Origin: Mesostigma viride
Lineage: Eukaryota > Streptophyta > Mesostigmatophyceae > Mesostigmatales > Mesostigmataceae
NCBI GenBank assembly: GCA_009746045.1
Contig: RPFO01001134.1
Coordinates: 1-48,114, forward strand
DNA length: 48,114 nucleotides
Reading direction: 5' to 3'
Shown here piece after piece: positions 10,983 to 21,802 of this stretch (positions are counted from its first letter, which is position 1; every line of letters begins with the position of its first letter). The position numbers and the translations under genes were made by a program. The notes below the pieces were generated by a model that searched no databases, was not told the DNA's origin, and was given only the letters and a program-made list of their open reading frames with translations.

Positions 10983-12476
10983 TGCCCCTTGCACCAAATG
11001 CCGTATACAAGCTCACCCCCCCTGGCAAGTAACACATGGATAGTGAGGGTAGTCGGGTATAAAGAAACCCAAGCTCTCCCCCCCTTACACGGCTGACCCG
11101 GTCATGCTGAAAGGAGAAATAGGCAAGAGTAGCAGTTGGAGCTAAGGGTCACATGGCCCCCAAGTGGCCCTGGGAGTGCGCCAGGTGAAGAACAGGGTGC
11201 CCCAGGTCACGTAGAAATACTGGGAAAAAAAAAAAAAAAGGACTGGATCCAGCTCGGCCCCGTGTGTAGATGCCCCTGGAAGGGTGGCCCCCTTGGAGTA
11301 AACAGCAGAAATCGTGGACGTAAAAGCTGGTAATGGCAGGACTCGCTCTGGAATCATTTATCAGAAGCTGGCGACGACCGCAGTGGGTGTGAGCAGCTAC
11401 AGGCACCTAGCTGCAGTGACTACTAACCGCTGACTAGACGGCTGCGTACTGCTGGCTGGTGGCATTGATGCTGGTCTGAAGTGGCGATTTGGCTGGCAGG
11501 TACGTGCAGCTGGCTGCAACTACTACTAAGAGCTGATCAGGCTGCTGTGTGTTGCTGGCTGCTGCGACTGTGTGCTGCCATGCTGATGGGGTGCTGGTAG
11601 GTATCTGCAGCTGGTTGCAACAACTACCACAAGCGAGTCAGGCTGTGGTGTGTGGCTGACTGCTGCTATACTATATCCTATCATGCTGTATGGCGCGTGC
11701 TGGGTACTGCACTACGGCTGCGTGCGGCAGTTGGCTGTCACTGGCCACTTAACTAATGACGGCTGCTGCGGCTGGCGAGCGGCATTTAAACGAGCTGTTT
11801 CCCATTGAAGAAAAGCCAAGGGTGCGAGAGGAGAACCAGGTGGATGCTGCAAGATTTCCCCGCACCGACGTGGGATGGAGCATTGTAGTTGATGCCGTTG
11901 TAGTGGTCCGTGCATAGCTGCTCATGTACGATGGTGCTTCCAAACCATGGCGACTGGCAAAAAATCTGAATAATGCTTGGCTGGAACTAGGAAAAAGAAA
12001 CCCCATGTCGTTTGGAAGGTGGCCCACCGTTTAAAACATTTGTGGTCGCTTTATATAGGCGCCATCAAGCTCGTTGTATTCTCAGAAGAACAAAGGGGTC
12101 TTGGGCTTTGCAAGGCTGGTCACGGCTGGCAACCGGTAGTCACCCAGGGTAATAAAATAAAGCGTGAACCGCTGCGCCCAAGTGCCGACAATGTAGAAAT
12201 CTGAATGTTTAGTGAAGCTCATGCAAGAGGTCGTTTAAGGTCGAAATTCGGAGCAAACAGGGCCTGCCGCAAGAAAATTCGTAGCCGACGCAATACTCCA
12301 CGGAATGACGCCGGACTTGGTTCAATAGATGCGCAATTTGATGCTGATTCCGTGGACATGTTGAGTGGCACCAACGGATTAGAATTCCGAAAGTTCTTGC
12401 CGAAATGCTGCCCAGGCAAAAATTTGCCCGATTTGGAAAGATCACAACCCCCCTCATTCCGATGCCATGTCAAAAA
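10983..12476. other. Interior of the nested element, no gene recognised
   Basis: Contains an A-run near 11224-11239 and degenerate GCTG-rich sequence at 11400-11720. Short open frames near 12205-12489 have no recognisable domains, and I do not call them genes. Confidence 0.4.
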
Positions 12477-13162
12477 TGTCATGCTGTGACCATGGGAGGT
12501 TGTTGATATTACATTAATAATGATGACCTCATTTACGACTTTGTCATGATGGAAATATTTTTGTCAACCACCATGGCTGAAAGGTGCCATTTTCTAGAAT
12601 AGTGGTAGTCTGAAGAGATGTCTGGCGTGTAGCCCAGCCACCACCTACATGGCTGGTCGGCAGGACCACAACATAATTAACTTAACATGACAGCTAGGCA
12701 ACACTTAACCAGTGCTAGATGCTGCCTGCTGGCAAATCATGGTTGTACCATGGCAGACAGAATTAGGTACGCCTAGCTGACGGTCCAGGTGCCACGAATT
12801 GAATTATTGGCGCCTGTCCTATATGGGCCATGCGCCACATGACACGACATGGATTGTACTACAGTGCCGTATAGTGACCAGGCACATATATATGAAAAGG
12901 TTTATAGCTGGGCGTTTGCTTTGGTTTGAGTGATTTCACTCTGCTGTAAGTAATTATATTTTTAATATATATGAAAAGACTCATAACTTTCTACCTAGAG
13001 CTCAGATCAAGGTGATTCTAGTGGCAAAGTTGTAGCCAAACATGAGCTCTACGCAGTCATACTGGCGTTGTAGGTTGTTCTGACTTAACTACGGACTACC
13101 CGAACTTTATCTAGATTAGTAAGTGCTAGACTTGTCAGGCATATTGGGGCATATTCCTGACA
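12477..13162. repeat. Right terminal direct repeat of the nested element (686 bp)
   Basis: Matches 10376-10982 plus an extra 79 bp at 12900-12978. Its end abuts the tRNA T-arm-like motif of retrotransposon A. Confidence 0.7.
12900..12978 (+). repeat. 79-bp GT...AG insertion specific to the right direct repeat
   Basis: The segment starts GTTTATAG and ends ATGAAAAG. It is flanked by the 14-bp direct repeat ATATATATGAAAAG, one copy of which is the empty-site sequence in the left repeat. It contains a small hairpin, GAGTG/CACTC. It has intron-like ends but lies in non-coding DNA. Confidence 0.55.
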
Positions 13163-13170
13163 GACGGCAC

Positions 13171-13187
13171 CAGGGAATCGAACCCCG
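13171..13187 (-). other. tRNA T-arm-like motif (B-box) in the 3' UTR of retrotransposon A
   Basis: On the sense strand, CGGGG-TTCGATT-CCCTG forms a full 5-bp T stem (one G-U) and a 7-nt T loop with the B-box core GGTTCGATTCC. It lies about 190 nt past the pol stop. Element B carries the same kind of motif at 46552-46568 in the same orientation. No complete tRNA cloverleaf could be built around it. Confidence 0.5.
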
Positions 13188-13376
13188 CCCACAAACCACA
13201 GATCTGGGGAAACCTCAGACTGAGATGAAAACCCCAGATAGACATCTCTCCATCAGAGACAATGTCAGACATTCCCACACCAGAGACATGTCTCACCCCT
13301 CAAGGTGTGCTCAGGATTATGTACAATCAAGCTCCCAGCCTGATATCCAGAGACTTAAGCACCCAGCTCTCAGCTT

Positions 13377-16300
13377 TTAGACAGATAGACCGACTTGACA
13401 GTCAGCATTCATGAGCTTCCTCAGTACATTGTACTGGGCTGGGGCCTTGTGTGGCAGCTTTGTCAATGCATCAGCAGGGTTCTCCTCGCCAGGGATATGC
13501 TTCAAGTCAACCAAACTGGCCAACTCCTTCAGCAACAAATAATCCAGGTCCCGGCTCCTGGCCAGCTGCTTGTGAACAAACTGGACCATACCCATGCTGT
13601 CTGTTAGCAACAACGTCTCCATCTGCAAGGTCCAAGGGGTAACTGAAGCCAGCTCCAGCATTAACTCCTTTATGTACAGGCTGGACTGGATCCCCTCGCA
13701 TATGGCCCTGCATTCTGCCACATCTGAACTGATACAGACCCTCTTCTGCAGTCTGCTGTACCAGCTGAACAAACTTGCCCTGCTCTGATAAAAAGCAAAC
13801 AGAGCAGCAGATCTCCCCCTGACCTTGGTAACCTGGCGAGCATCCATGGAACTGTCAACAAAGATCTCCAAGGTGATAGGCTGGGTAAAGTCAATCCCAG
13901 ACAAAATCAGATCAGGGGTACTCTCCACCAACCGGGCTATGACTCGAGGCTTCTCATCCTCAAGCACCTCATCAGGCATTCTGCTATGGACCATCAAAGA
14001 CGGACCACAGATGCTGGCAAACCAGGCCCACATGCCTCTCAACTCAGGTCCTGCAGCCTGGGTGATCTTCTCTGGCAAGGCCTTCACAATGGTCTGTTTA
14101 TAATCTCCTCCAGCCTGAAGCCTGATACTCCACTCCCCGTCCCTCCTGAACAGGGTAGCCTGCATTCCACAGAACACTACAGGCTTGTTGGGCTCCTGCC
14201 ACAGCTCCTTGCCCAGTGAAAACTTGCCACTGATGACAGGAATAAACTTCTTCAGCCAGGTCGTGGGGGCTAGCAAATGCAGATCATCTCCATGCAAACT
14301 AGCATACACTGGCAGACCCTCCCATTGGGCCAGCAGCAAACAGGGATCAACTGAAGACACTCTCAAGCCACACTCACTGATCAGAGCTTCCTGCAGCGTG
14401 AGTCTCCAGATGATTGGGCTCGACCTGAGTCCTTCCAGGCCCTTCAGAATAACCAGGAATTGTTGATGCAGCTCCAGCTTCCAGATGGCAGGCACCTCAA
14501 CACAGTAAGGCTCATCCTGCTTCCACACCCTCCTGGCCACTTCTGGATCAGATTTTAAAAATGCCCTCTTGAAGTCCAGCAGCACTGATGACATAGCTGC
14601 TCCCCTGTTCAGCAACCCCACGTAGAGACATAGCAAAATTCTCCATGTGTCGTGTAGCATCCCTGGCGTGTATAGCTCCTCTCCTGGCAGACTCCCCGTG
14701 CCGTGATACTCATTCAGGACAGGCCTGACATGGGGCACTGATACCTCATCCACAACCTTCCTCTTCAGCACAAATCTCAAAGCAAGCTTCCTTGATGCTG
14801 GGGGACGTCTGTCTGTTGGTGCAGCACACTCAAACTGCAACCACTCCTCCAATGCCTTGGAGAAGGCGAGCTTCCAAGCCTCAAACAAAGTAGGCGAGCT
14901 CATCTCTTGGACCAGCTGGTCATATGTCAAAGGAGAGTGTGCAGCAAGGCTCCTGTGAGTTATGCCAATACTGCTGGGGTGCAACACAGCTGGAATCACC
15001 AAACTGGCCGCTGGGGGCACCTCCCCTTCATCCCATTTTACACCCTTGACCGGCTTGGCCCTGCACCTGACTGGAAATGTTGTCCTGAAATTTTCTAGGG
15101 GAATCATCCCCCAGCCATCTCTTCTCAGAGCTGTAGCTCTGATAGAAATCCCAGGATTGCCCAGAAAATTCTGACCCAAAATCACAGGGCCATCATAGTC
15201 CTCTAGGACAAGGAAGGTCACATCCACACCCATGACAGGGGCAGTAACCTCTCCCAACACCCTTAGATGCGTCCTACCACTGAAATCAGACACCCAGGGG
15301 CAACTTGGTTCTCCGACCAGCAGTTCTCCTGTATGCTGAGGTCCCATGACAGAAACCTGTGCATTGGTATCTATCTCCATGGCAGCTACCTCAGGTTCAT
15401 CCAACTGGACAAGCTTGGACACCTTAGGCTCCTTCTTGGCTCTTTGCAAAGCCTGTACAATATCTGATAGACGCACACCCCTAGGCCTGGTGTCGGGCCG
15501 TTCCGGAGGTGCAGCCTGTCCGCCTGCTTGCCCAACCACCGTATGTGAAGGTACCCCAGGGGCCGGGCCAGGGTCACCCTGAGGGCTCGATACAGCTGTA
15601 GCACCCTGATCAGGAAGCTCCACGTCACCCCCGCCTTGTACACCAGCGGGCACCTGGAAGAGGTCTCCTTGATTACCTCCCCGGGGACGGATCTTTGACC
15701 AGGACAGACGGTGCACTGCTTGGGAGCCATCAATGGCCACCCAGCACTTATGGCCAGCGGCTTCTACTCGGGTCACCACCCCATCATGCCAGCTGCCACG
15801 TTTCCCTGGAAAGCTTGGTTCCTTCCACACAACAACCTGTTGTCCAACGTTAGGTTCTAGGACACTCCAGCCCTTGTCTTTCTGCCTCAGCTTGAGGAAC
15901 TTGGCCTCTAGCTTCTCCTTCCATGCCTGCTCAGCATCAGCTGGCAGCATCCTGGTATGCAGCATAAGAGGATTGATGGCAATGTCACCAAAGAACATGG
16001 GAGTCCTCAGGTTCAGCCTGTCCTCCACAGAACGTAGCCATGCAGATGTCACAATGGCAGATGACGTCCTTGGAATCCTCTCCACCAGCAGCACAGTCTT
16101 GATCTCTTGGATGGCTCTCTCCACCACCCCTTGCTGGCCGTGGCTCTCCCTGGGTGTAATCAGCAACTCTGGAAACTCTGGCAGGTTCTCACAGCACTCA
16201 AACTGAATGTCACACTGCAACAACTCCAACCCAGGGTACCTGCTCCTTGTCAACTTCAGAGCAGCAATCAATGTAGGCTTCTCCATGTCAGGCAGGATCT

Positions 16301-16967
16301 CTAGGGTCTTGTACTTGGTATATCTGTCCACTGCCACCAGCAGCTTCAAACCCCTGATTCTCTGAATATCTACCTGCACATGGCCTGGCTGCAAAATAGG
16401 AGTCCTGGCATGAGACTGCTTGGGCTTTCTAGCAACTAGCCTGCACTTGCAAGCTTGAGCAACCTGTTGGCAGATGGAGTACAACTCACTTCCTCCCAGC
16501 CGTCTAGCAACTTGCAAAGACTGAGCTGCATGGCCAAACATGGTATGCAACCTTGAGGCAATGTCATACAAGAGAGAAAACCTTTTATTGTCATTATTAG
16601 CACTCAAGGTATGTACAGATCCCTTATGTACAGGAGGCACCAGGGTCGTGCCTGTCAGACTGTCTCCAGCCCTATCCTCATCCTGACCATCCTGTGCCAG
16701 TCCTGCACGGTCAGAATGCTTCTGAGATCCACCTGGGTCCACATCACCAGGTCCTACCTCAGGCTCAGCACCGCCATGGCGGGCACGTTGGCGAGTAACC
16801 ACTGCAGCTACAGCTGGCATACTCTCTGTGGTAACCAAGCTTGCCCCATCGTGTCCAATAGGCTCTTTCACTAGAGCATGGGGCTGCCCCTCACTGCTGT
16901 CACTAGCAGCTTCATTACACACCCCTGGGGGCACCCTCCAGGGTTCAGGGATGTGTGCAGGCTCAAG
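13377..16967 (-). CDS. pol: Retrotransposon A Pol: integrase - protease - reverse transcriptase - RNase H
   Basis: The frame is open from just after the gag UGA. From the GTG at 16934 it gives 1185 residues with no break. Integrase comes first: an HHCC zinc region (LHTMFGH near 129-136, CKC near 162-164), then the catalytic acidic residues in VDIQRIRG (~189), CDIQFE (~242) and ESHGQQGVVERA (~273), and an SH3-like C-terminal segment. An aspartic protease follows at about 515-600, with IDTN at the catalytic site and the flap-partner motif VILGQNFL. The RT is copia-like, with DFKRAFLK near 786 and HGDD near 881-884 in place of YVDD. RNase H has FVDSS (~1028), AECRA (~1074) and TDSMGM (~1112), and the ADALTK C-terminal signature. 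Canonical copia order is protease before integrase, so this order is unusual. Confidence 0.88.
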   Translation of the reverse strand, partial: LEPAHIPEPWRVPPGVCNEAASDSSEGQPHALVKEPIGHDGASLVTTESMPAVAAVVTRQRARHGGAEPEVGPGDVDPGGSQKHSDRAGLAQDGQDEDRAGDSLTGTTLVPPVHKGSVHTLSANNDNKRFSLLYDIASRLHTMFGHAAQSLQVARRLGGSELYSICQQVAQACKCRLVARKPKQSHARTPILQPGHVQVDIQRIRGLKLLVAVDRYTKYKTLEILPDMEKPTLIAALKLTRSRYPGLELLQCDIQFECCENLPEFPELLITPRESHGQQGVVERAIQEIKTVLLVERIPRTSSAIVTSAWLRSVEDRLNLRTPMFFGDIAINPLMLHTRMLPADAEQAWKEKLEAKFLKLRQKDKGWSVLEPNVGQQVVVWKEPSFPGKRGSWHDGVVTRVEAAGHKCWVAIDGSQAVHRLSWSKIRPRGGNQGDLFQVPAGVQGGGDVELPDQGATAVSSPQGDPGPAPGVPSHTVVGQAGGQAAPPERPDTRPRGVRLSDIVQALQRAKKEPKVSKLVQLDEPEVAAMEIDTNAQVSVMGPQHTGELLVGEPSCPWVSDFSGRTHLRVLGEVTAPVMGVDVTFLVLEDYDGPVILGQNFLGNPGISIRATALRRDGWGMIPLENFRTTFPVRCRAKPVKGVKWDEGEVPPAASLVIPAVLHPSSIGITHRSLAAHSPLTYDQLVQEMSSPTLFEAWKLAFSKALEEWLQFECAAPTDRRPPASRKLALRFVLKRKVVDEVSVPHVRPVLNEYHGTGSLPGEELYTPGMLHDTWRILLCLYVGLLNRGAAMSSVLLDFKRAFLKSDPEVARRVWKQDEPYCVEVPAIWKLELHQQFLVILKGLEGLRSSPIIWRLTLQEALISECGLRVSSVDPCLLLAQWEGLPVYASLHGDDLHLLAPTTWLKKFIPVISGKFSLGKELWQEPNKPVVFCGMQATLFRRDGEWSIRLQAGGDYKQTIVKALPEKITQAAGPELRGMWAWFASICGPSLMVHSRMPDEVLEDEKPRVIARLVESTPDLILSGIDFTQPITLEIFVDSSMDARQVTKVRGRSAALFAFYQSRASLFSWYSRLQKRVCISSDVAECRAICEGIQSSLYIKELMLELASVTPWTLQMETLLLTDSMGMVQFVHKQLARSRDLDYLLLKELASLVDLKHIPGEENPADALTKLPHKAPAQYNVLRKLMNADCQVGLSV

Positions 16968-16970
16968 TCA
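16965..16970 (-). promoter_or_regulatory. Candidate programmed stop readthrough UGA-CUU between gag and pol (element A)
   Basis: The gag C-terminal frame ends in TGA at 16970-16968 and the following codons stay open in the same frame into pol. The base after the stop is C, as in leaky UGA-C contexts. Element B has the same arrangement (UGA-CUAG). Confidence 0.55.
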
Positions 16971-18151
16971 ATGATCAGCAGCCTTGCCCTTGCCCTTGTC
17001 CTGGGATGGACCAGCCTTGTCCTTGCTGCCACCCTGAGCTGGCTTGCTCTGACCTTCCTGCCTCAGGTACGAGGGACACTCATTCCTGAAGTGACCCTTC
17101 CCCTGGCAGAAATAACATTCCACCTGACTGATGTCCCGTGAGGTCCCACTGCTGGGCCCAGCCTTGGGAGGACCACCCACCCTCTTGAAGTCAAACTGGG
17201 ACTGTGGATGTCCCGACTTCGGCGGGGTCCCCCGTCCAGCCCTTCTGTCACGCCCCCTCCTGGACCTTCCTCGACCCCTTGAAGAGGTCTCAGGCCCTCT
17301 CGAGGACGCTGGGCCCCCGTGGCCCGATCCCCTCATGGACTTAACCGTGGGTTCAGTGGCCTCCTCATCATTCTGACGAGGGCGCTTACCCCCACGTACT
17401 TGCCGCTGAAACACTCATACAACTGATCCGTCATGGCTGCCCAGCCATGGACCTGTCGCATGTGGATGGTCACATTATCCATGGTGACCGGATCCAGTTG
17501 CAGCGACTTGAGAAAGTCGCCCATGGCCATCCGATCTGCGACGAAGAAGCCCTTGGCCATGGCGTCCTCCCTCAGCTTGACGAAGTCTTCAAAGGCGTGG
17601 ACCACTAGTTGCCCTTGATGGGCTTGTAGTCCAGGTATTCTTGCTTCAGGTGGGACCCATCTATGGTCCTCTTGTCACTCAGGAACACCTGAGTCGCGTC
17701 ATAAACGCCGCCCAGGTGTCCCCCGCCGCGTGTCGCTCCCGAACAAACTTGAACAGCCGCCTCGCCGACTGCCGTATGTAGGCACTAGACGCCAGGATGC
17801 GAAGCTTGTCACCGTTGTATATCTCCGTGTACAAGTTCATGTCCTCTAACATCCTTCAGCATCCCGGGGCTGCCAATTGTCCTTGATGGACTGAAACTGG
17901 CCTAGCACCGCGTACCCCTCAGCAACGGTTGGTCGCTTAGGCGCCGCTTGATCTGCGGCTGGCGCGTGCTGCCCGCCCTGCGATCCTTGGCTCTGATTAT
18001 CTGGCACCTCAGCCTGGTCTCCCAGCGCCTGGCCGTCCCCGCGTCCATCGCGTCCACCGCGTCCATCGCGTCCATCTCGTCCATCCAGCCCAGCGCCGCG
18101 CCGTCCGAAGCCCATAAAGCCCGCTTGTTGGTTGATAGCTCCATCCTCCAT
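16968..18151 (-). pseudogene. gag: Retrotransposon A Gag, frameshifted
   Basis: Gag pieces lie in different frames. The N-terminal piece starts at 18151 (rich in GRDGRD repeats). A middle piece around 17660-17852 contains MLEDMNLYTEIYNGD and matches the MKLVVGSVAAGVD region of element B Gag. Another piece starts at 17605 (MVHAFEDFVKLRED). The C-terminal piece, 17414-16968, holds one CCHC zinc knuckle (CYFCQGKGHFRNEC) in a basic, RG-rich tail. Gag packages the RNA and forms the particle. At least three frame changes are needed to read through, so this copy is unlikely to make Gag unless some of the indels are sequencing errors. Confidence 0.7.
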
Positions 18152-18253
18152 GATGGCCTCTGTTCAGATCTGCTACAGCCAGCCAAGTGGCCAAGCAGCA
18201 ATTAAAGCAATATAAGCTACTGAACAAGAAAGGAAAGTGCCAAGTGTTACCAC

Positions 18254-19172
18254 TCAGGCAAGACCACCACGGCTGGCCCCAGGCGCGTCCTGGTTCTCCT
18301 TGTCGCTGTCGTCGTCGCTGTCGCTCACCACAATCAGCTCTGGTACCCTGCTACCTGCTGCGCCGTCGTCGACCCGCTGTCGGCCCGCGATGACTGAATC
18401 GTCACCGTTGGTAAAGTAGACAGGTGACAACCCGTCGTTGGCACCTCGCGGATTGTACGTTGGCACCTCGTGGTCGCCAAGTGCCTCGTCGCCTAGCCCA
18501 GCGACACCCCCTGCTCCTACCTCAAGGTCACTCTCGTACCTAAGAGGTGCAAACTCCTCCCAACGCGTCACACGAACGCGAAGGGGCGGGGGCAGTTCCT
18601 GAAAAGGAACTCTTACTCGCTCTGGAAACCTGCCGACTCTTGTCGCGCGGTCCTCCGGCGATGGCTTCCGCTGTCGCCCCGACCTCTGCAAGCCGCCTGT
18701 GATGCTCCGCTCCGCGTCGTTCACGCCTAACTGGACCCGCTGCAACACCCTCGTCGCCGATGCCGCCTGCGAAAGCACGTGGTACTCCCGCGCCCGCTAC
18801 TGTCGGCACAAACTCGTGTCGCCCTGCGCCAGCTGCCTCCGCAACCTCGCCTCGCCTTGCTGCCAACTCCGTCCGCACTCGCTCTGCTACTGCAGTAATC
18901 ACCGTCTGGATGCCGACCAACCCGTGAAGCTCCTGCTCAAGGTCGTCGATGCTCCGGTGCTCCGGAATGACGATGGTTTGTACGTGTCGCAGAATTCGCT
19001 CCCAGTCTTCGACCTGGTCGTCGACGAATTGCACGAAGCTGCGATTTACAGGCGGACGATCTGCAAGCAACAAAGATAGATCCCGAACGACACGGCGTAA
19101 TTCAGGAGAAATCGAACCCCCAGCAGACTGCCGAAACCGGAAATCCTGCTGCCGTTGTTCCTCCTGCACCAT
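18254..19172 (-). pseudogene. Extra ORF upstream of gag in retrotransposon A, one frameshift
   Basis: Two overlapping frames (19172 down to about 18790, then down to 18254) together give about 305 codons. The first half is helical, with a block around ILRHVQTIVIPEHRSIDDL that resembles LLLQIIAISLGGAREINDL in the first ORF of element B. The C-terminus is acidic (VVSDSDDDSDKENQD). I recognise no known domain. The same position and partial similarity in both elements argue that it is a real element-encoded protein, not a captured host gene. Confidence 0.55.
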
Positions 19173-19255
19173 TCACCACCGGACGAGCTCCTCTCGTCGT
19201 CAAAGCTGCACACCGCAACCGGCAACGACCCTCCTGGCCGTTCCGCTGAGACTGG

Positions 19256-19265
19256 TTGTAATTTG
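19256..19265 (-). promoter_or_regulatory. Primer-binding-site candidate of retrotransposon A
   Basis: The first ten internal bases on the sense strand, CAAATTACAA, directly follow the 5' LTR. No match to a usual tRNA 3' end (TGG start) is seen. The segment is instead complementary to 10011-10020 in the element's own 3' region. Confidence 0.5.
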
Positions 19266-19958
19266 AGTTAACGTTCTTCGCACACGCAATGTGAAGGATA
19301 TGGTTGCAATGCAGCAATGTGTGAATATGGTTGGAAACGGAGCTTTGTTAAATCGGATAATGTTTACAGCGCTCACACACTTGAGGCTTGTACACGCGCT
19401 TGCCAAGTCAAGGCACAACACGTGAGGCGGGCTCGCAAGAGATGCCCATTTGGCACTGGCCTATTGTTTATATACTTGTGCACTGTGCTTGCTAGTCCTG
19501 AGCAGCCTAGGAGGCCTGCTCAGTAATAACACCCCGGTACAGTATTCACTACCTGTACAGCGCCCACTCCTATACAGTAGGTCTGCCATACAGGCACAGT
19601 GACCACAGAGCACAGTCCACAGTGACTATTGCATCTGCACCTAGAAGTCCAGGACTAAGCCTGCGGTACCAACAGACCACAGGTTAAGGTTCCTATTTCC
19701 TGCGTACGACGTATTAATTCAATACCGTCGTAGGTACAGCACCTAATTCCTGTCAGCCCAGGAATTACTGTCGACCCCATATGTCGTCGGCAAATATTCA
19801 CGTCCGACTTAGAAGAACAGCCGGCTCGCGCTCGCGCGCGACCGGGAAGTCGGAACGCCATAACTTTCTTGATACTTGTCGGAATGAACTCGTTCCGGTG
19901 CCGCTGGAATCGCAGAGATATGCCGAATCAGGATCACGCCAATGCGCTTGGCGTTAAC
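19266..19958 (-). repeat. 5' LTR of retrotransposon A
   Basis: Direct copy of 9083-9777. On the minus strand the extra ORF begins about 94 bp downstream of this LTR. The first internal bases form the primer-site candidate at 19256-19265. Confidence 0.85.
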
Positions 19959-19967
19959 CGCTGCTGC
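19959..19967. repeat. Candidate target-site duplication CGCTGCTGC (right)
   Basis: Follows the right LTR directly and matches 9074-9082. Confidence 0.5.
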
Positions 19968-19968
19968 A

Positions 19969-21802
19969 CTGAGCGGGGGTCAGAGTAGTTGTCCAGCGCC
20001 CACTGCTAGGAGAGGTCGTGCGCATGCGTGCAGGTTCTTGGCACGAGAGGAACAGCCGCTTATATCAATGGAACGGAAGGTCAGTAAGCAGGACTCAGGA
20101 GGTGGGGGTGCCGTCTTAAGTCCGCGGCGGTGAGTGGGGAAGCTGGCGGTGCCCAATGATGCCGTTCTAATTTACCTACTATACGAGTTCCGGCAGTTGG
20201 GTAACCTGAGCTCGGCCTCATGCAAGAGACTTGACCGTACGTCTCCCCTGGCTGCTGCTGGAAACGACGAAGCACCACTCGGCTGTTCGCGGCGTGCGCG
20301 GGTCGGTGTCCTCGCGCGCGTCGGCTCGGCGTCATGCATGGGCTTCCGTCTCCTGCACTGATGATGCAGCTTGGTGGCGATGGCATGATTCCGTGGTCGA
20401 GGTGGTCGCTGACCGCAGTAGGTCGGCACAGGAGTGCTGCGACAGGCTGCCATCTGCCAGCCGGGTGGGCTGGGCAGCCGGATGGTGGCCGTCTGCGCTG
20501 CCATCTCTGCCGGACCTGCGCGGCCAGCCTGGGCCTGAGTCGGTTTCGAGGCGGTCACTGATCGATGCATGGCGTCGAGCTTTGTTCTTGACGAGCAGGC
20601 CGCACTTACCCTCGATCCACACGGTTTAGGCGGGTCCAAACAAGTGCGGGCTGCATGTGCGGCATGTGCCTCAGAAGCCCGGCTGCGCCGCGGTCTGCAG
20701 CGCCGTGAGCTACTATTGCCAGCTTGCATATGGGCGACCTAGCTTGGTTTCCGCATTGCATGCATGGAGACCGGCCCGGGCCGGTCCATCGTGTTGAGCG
20801 AGGTGGTCAGCTTCTTGGCCAGCGGCCAGGTCACGTGCTTCTCCAGCACTGCGCGGATGTCATCCTTGCTGAGGGAGCGCCGGTGTGTATGGCCTGCTGG
20901 CACGGGGGCTGGTGGGTTGCGTAGCGCAGCAATGAGGGCTGCTTCGTGCATGGATCGCTGGAAGTGGCTGCTCATGGGATCGTCATGCGCCGGAGCGCCT
21001 CTGTCGTGTTGGTGAGGAGAATCGACATTCCCGTTAGCCTCGATCATCGTAATTGAAAGCCTTTCCGTCAAGCATATAACAATCAGTTGCGTTCATGCAG
21101 TGAACCAGGTACCGGAGGACCTGGTCGACCTGTACCACGGACAGAATTTGCCAATGGCCATAAGGAAAAGTTTTCATTGCCAGGGTAAAATCGGGGCCAT
21201 TTCTGGTAGTGGCAGGGTTTCTTGTCTTGGGCTTGGGCGAGGCGTGTGGCAATTGGTGTGCGGGTAATCCAGCACAACGGTCTGAAAGTGCCAAAAAACA
21301 CCCATCTTATATTCCTCCTAGCTGCACTAATAATCGGATGATGGTCAAACTTGGTGGCTGGCTTCTCCATTGAATTGAATTGAATTGTAACATAACTCCG
21401 TTGGGAGTATATGTAGCACATAGCCCTTGCTCAAGAGGGGGCATATGGCCTATCATACATCCTATAGGCTACTTCCTGCAAGGGTGGGGATGTAAAGGAC
21501 CCTTGCTCTAGGTGCACCAGGGCACGTGCATCCCCATGATCTTCAAGCTATGCCCAGCGAAGGGGGAGCCTGTCATGGGGGGGAAGATCAGCATAGCTAT
21601 ACAAAGAAGCTAGGGCATGGCGTCTCAGCAGAGAGTTACTCCCTGCATGGGCATAACATAACTAAATAAAGCTAGGCATCATCTGGAGTGTGGCTCATCA
21701 TAGGCACACATGTACATGATTAAATAAAGCGCGTGGCTTAGCTGGGATAGTGCCTCTAGGAGGCGTATATGTACATGGCCACGGTCTATCTATTCTACAC
21801 TA
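19969..21802. other. GC-rich intergenic region, no gene supported
   Basis: Long GC-rich open frames exist on both strands around 20080-20730, but they overlap each other and none shows a recognisable domain, so I treat them as chance frames. The AT-richer part at 21360-21800 has two TAAATAAAGC words (near 21664 and 21722). No RNA gene was recognised. Confidence 0.4.

Larger units (their letters stand above)
10376..13162. mobile_element. Nested non-autonomous element with terminal direct repeats, inside the 3' region of retrotransposon A
   Basis: Direct repeats at 10376-10982 and 12477-13162 begin TGTCATGCTG and end CCTGACA, giving the TGTCA/TGACA termini typical of LTRs. The 1.49-kb interior has no recognisable protein and is GCT-rich around 11400-11720. 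It resembles a TRIM/LARD-type non-autonomous LTR element. No matching target-site duplication is visible (AAAAA on the left, GACGG on the right), so a rearrangement or a pair of older insertions is possible. Confidence 0.5.
9083..19958 (-). mobile_element. LTR retrotransposon A (copia-type, unusual domain order), minus strand
   Basis: Two direct repeats of about 693-695 bp (9083-9777 and 19266-19958) bracket a minus-strand coding block: extra ORF, gag, pol. A polypurine tract abuts the left LTR and a primer-site candidate abuts the right LTR, which fixes the orientation. The sequence CGCTGCTGC flanks both outer ends (9074-9082 and 19959-19967). The pol frame is intact, while gag and the extra ORF are frameshifted. 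The 3' untranslated region is interrupted by a nested repeat element (10376-13162). Element B at 39555-47726 has the same plan and is a relative. Confidence 0.88.

Noticed and set aside
10376-13162. Autonomous LTR retrotransposon
   Set aside because: It has LTR-like termini but no gag or pol in the interior and no visible target duplication. Kept as a possible non-autonomous element only.
13377-16934. Gypsy-type retrotransposon
   Set aside because: Protease is followed directly by RT, as in gypsy, but RT and RNase H signatures (DFKRAFLK, ADALTK) and the integrase position before RT are copia-like.
20081-20729. Overlapping GC-rich open frames on both strands
   Set aside because: Long frames occur in several phases at once, with repetitive Arg/Ala/Pro composition and no domain. 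Typical chance frames in GC-rich DNA.
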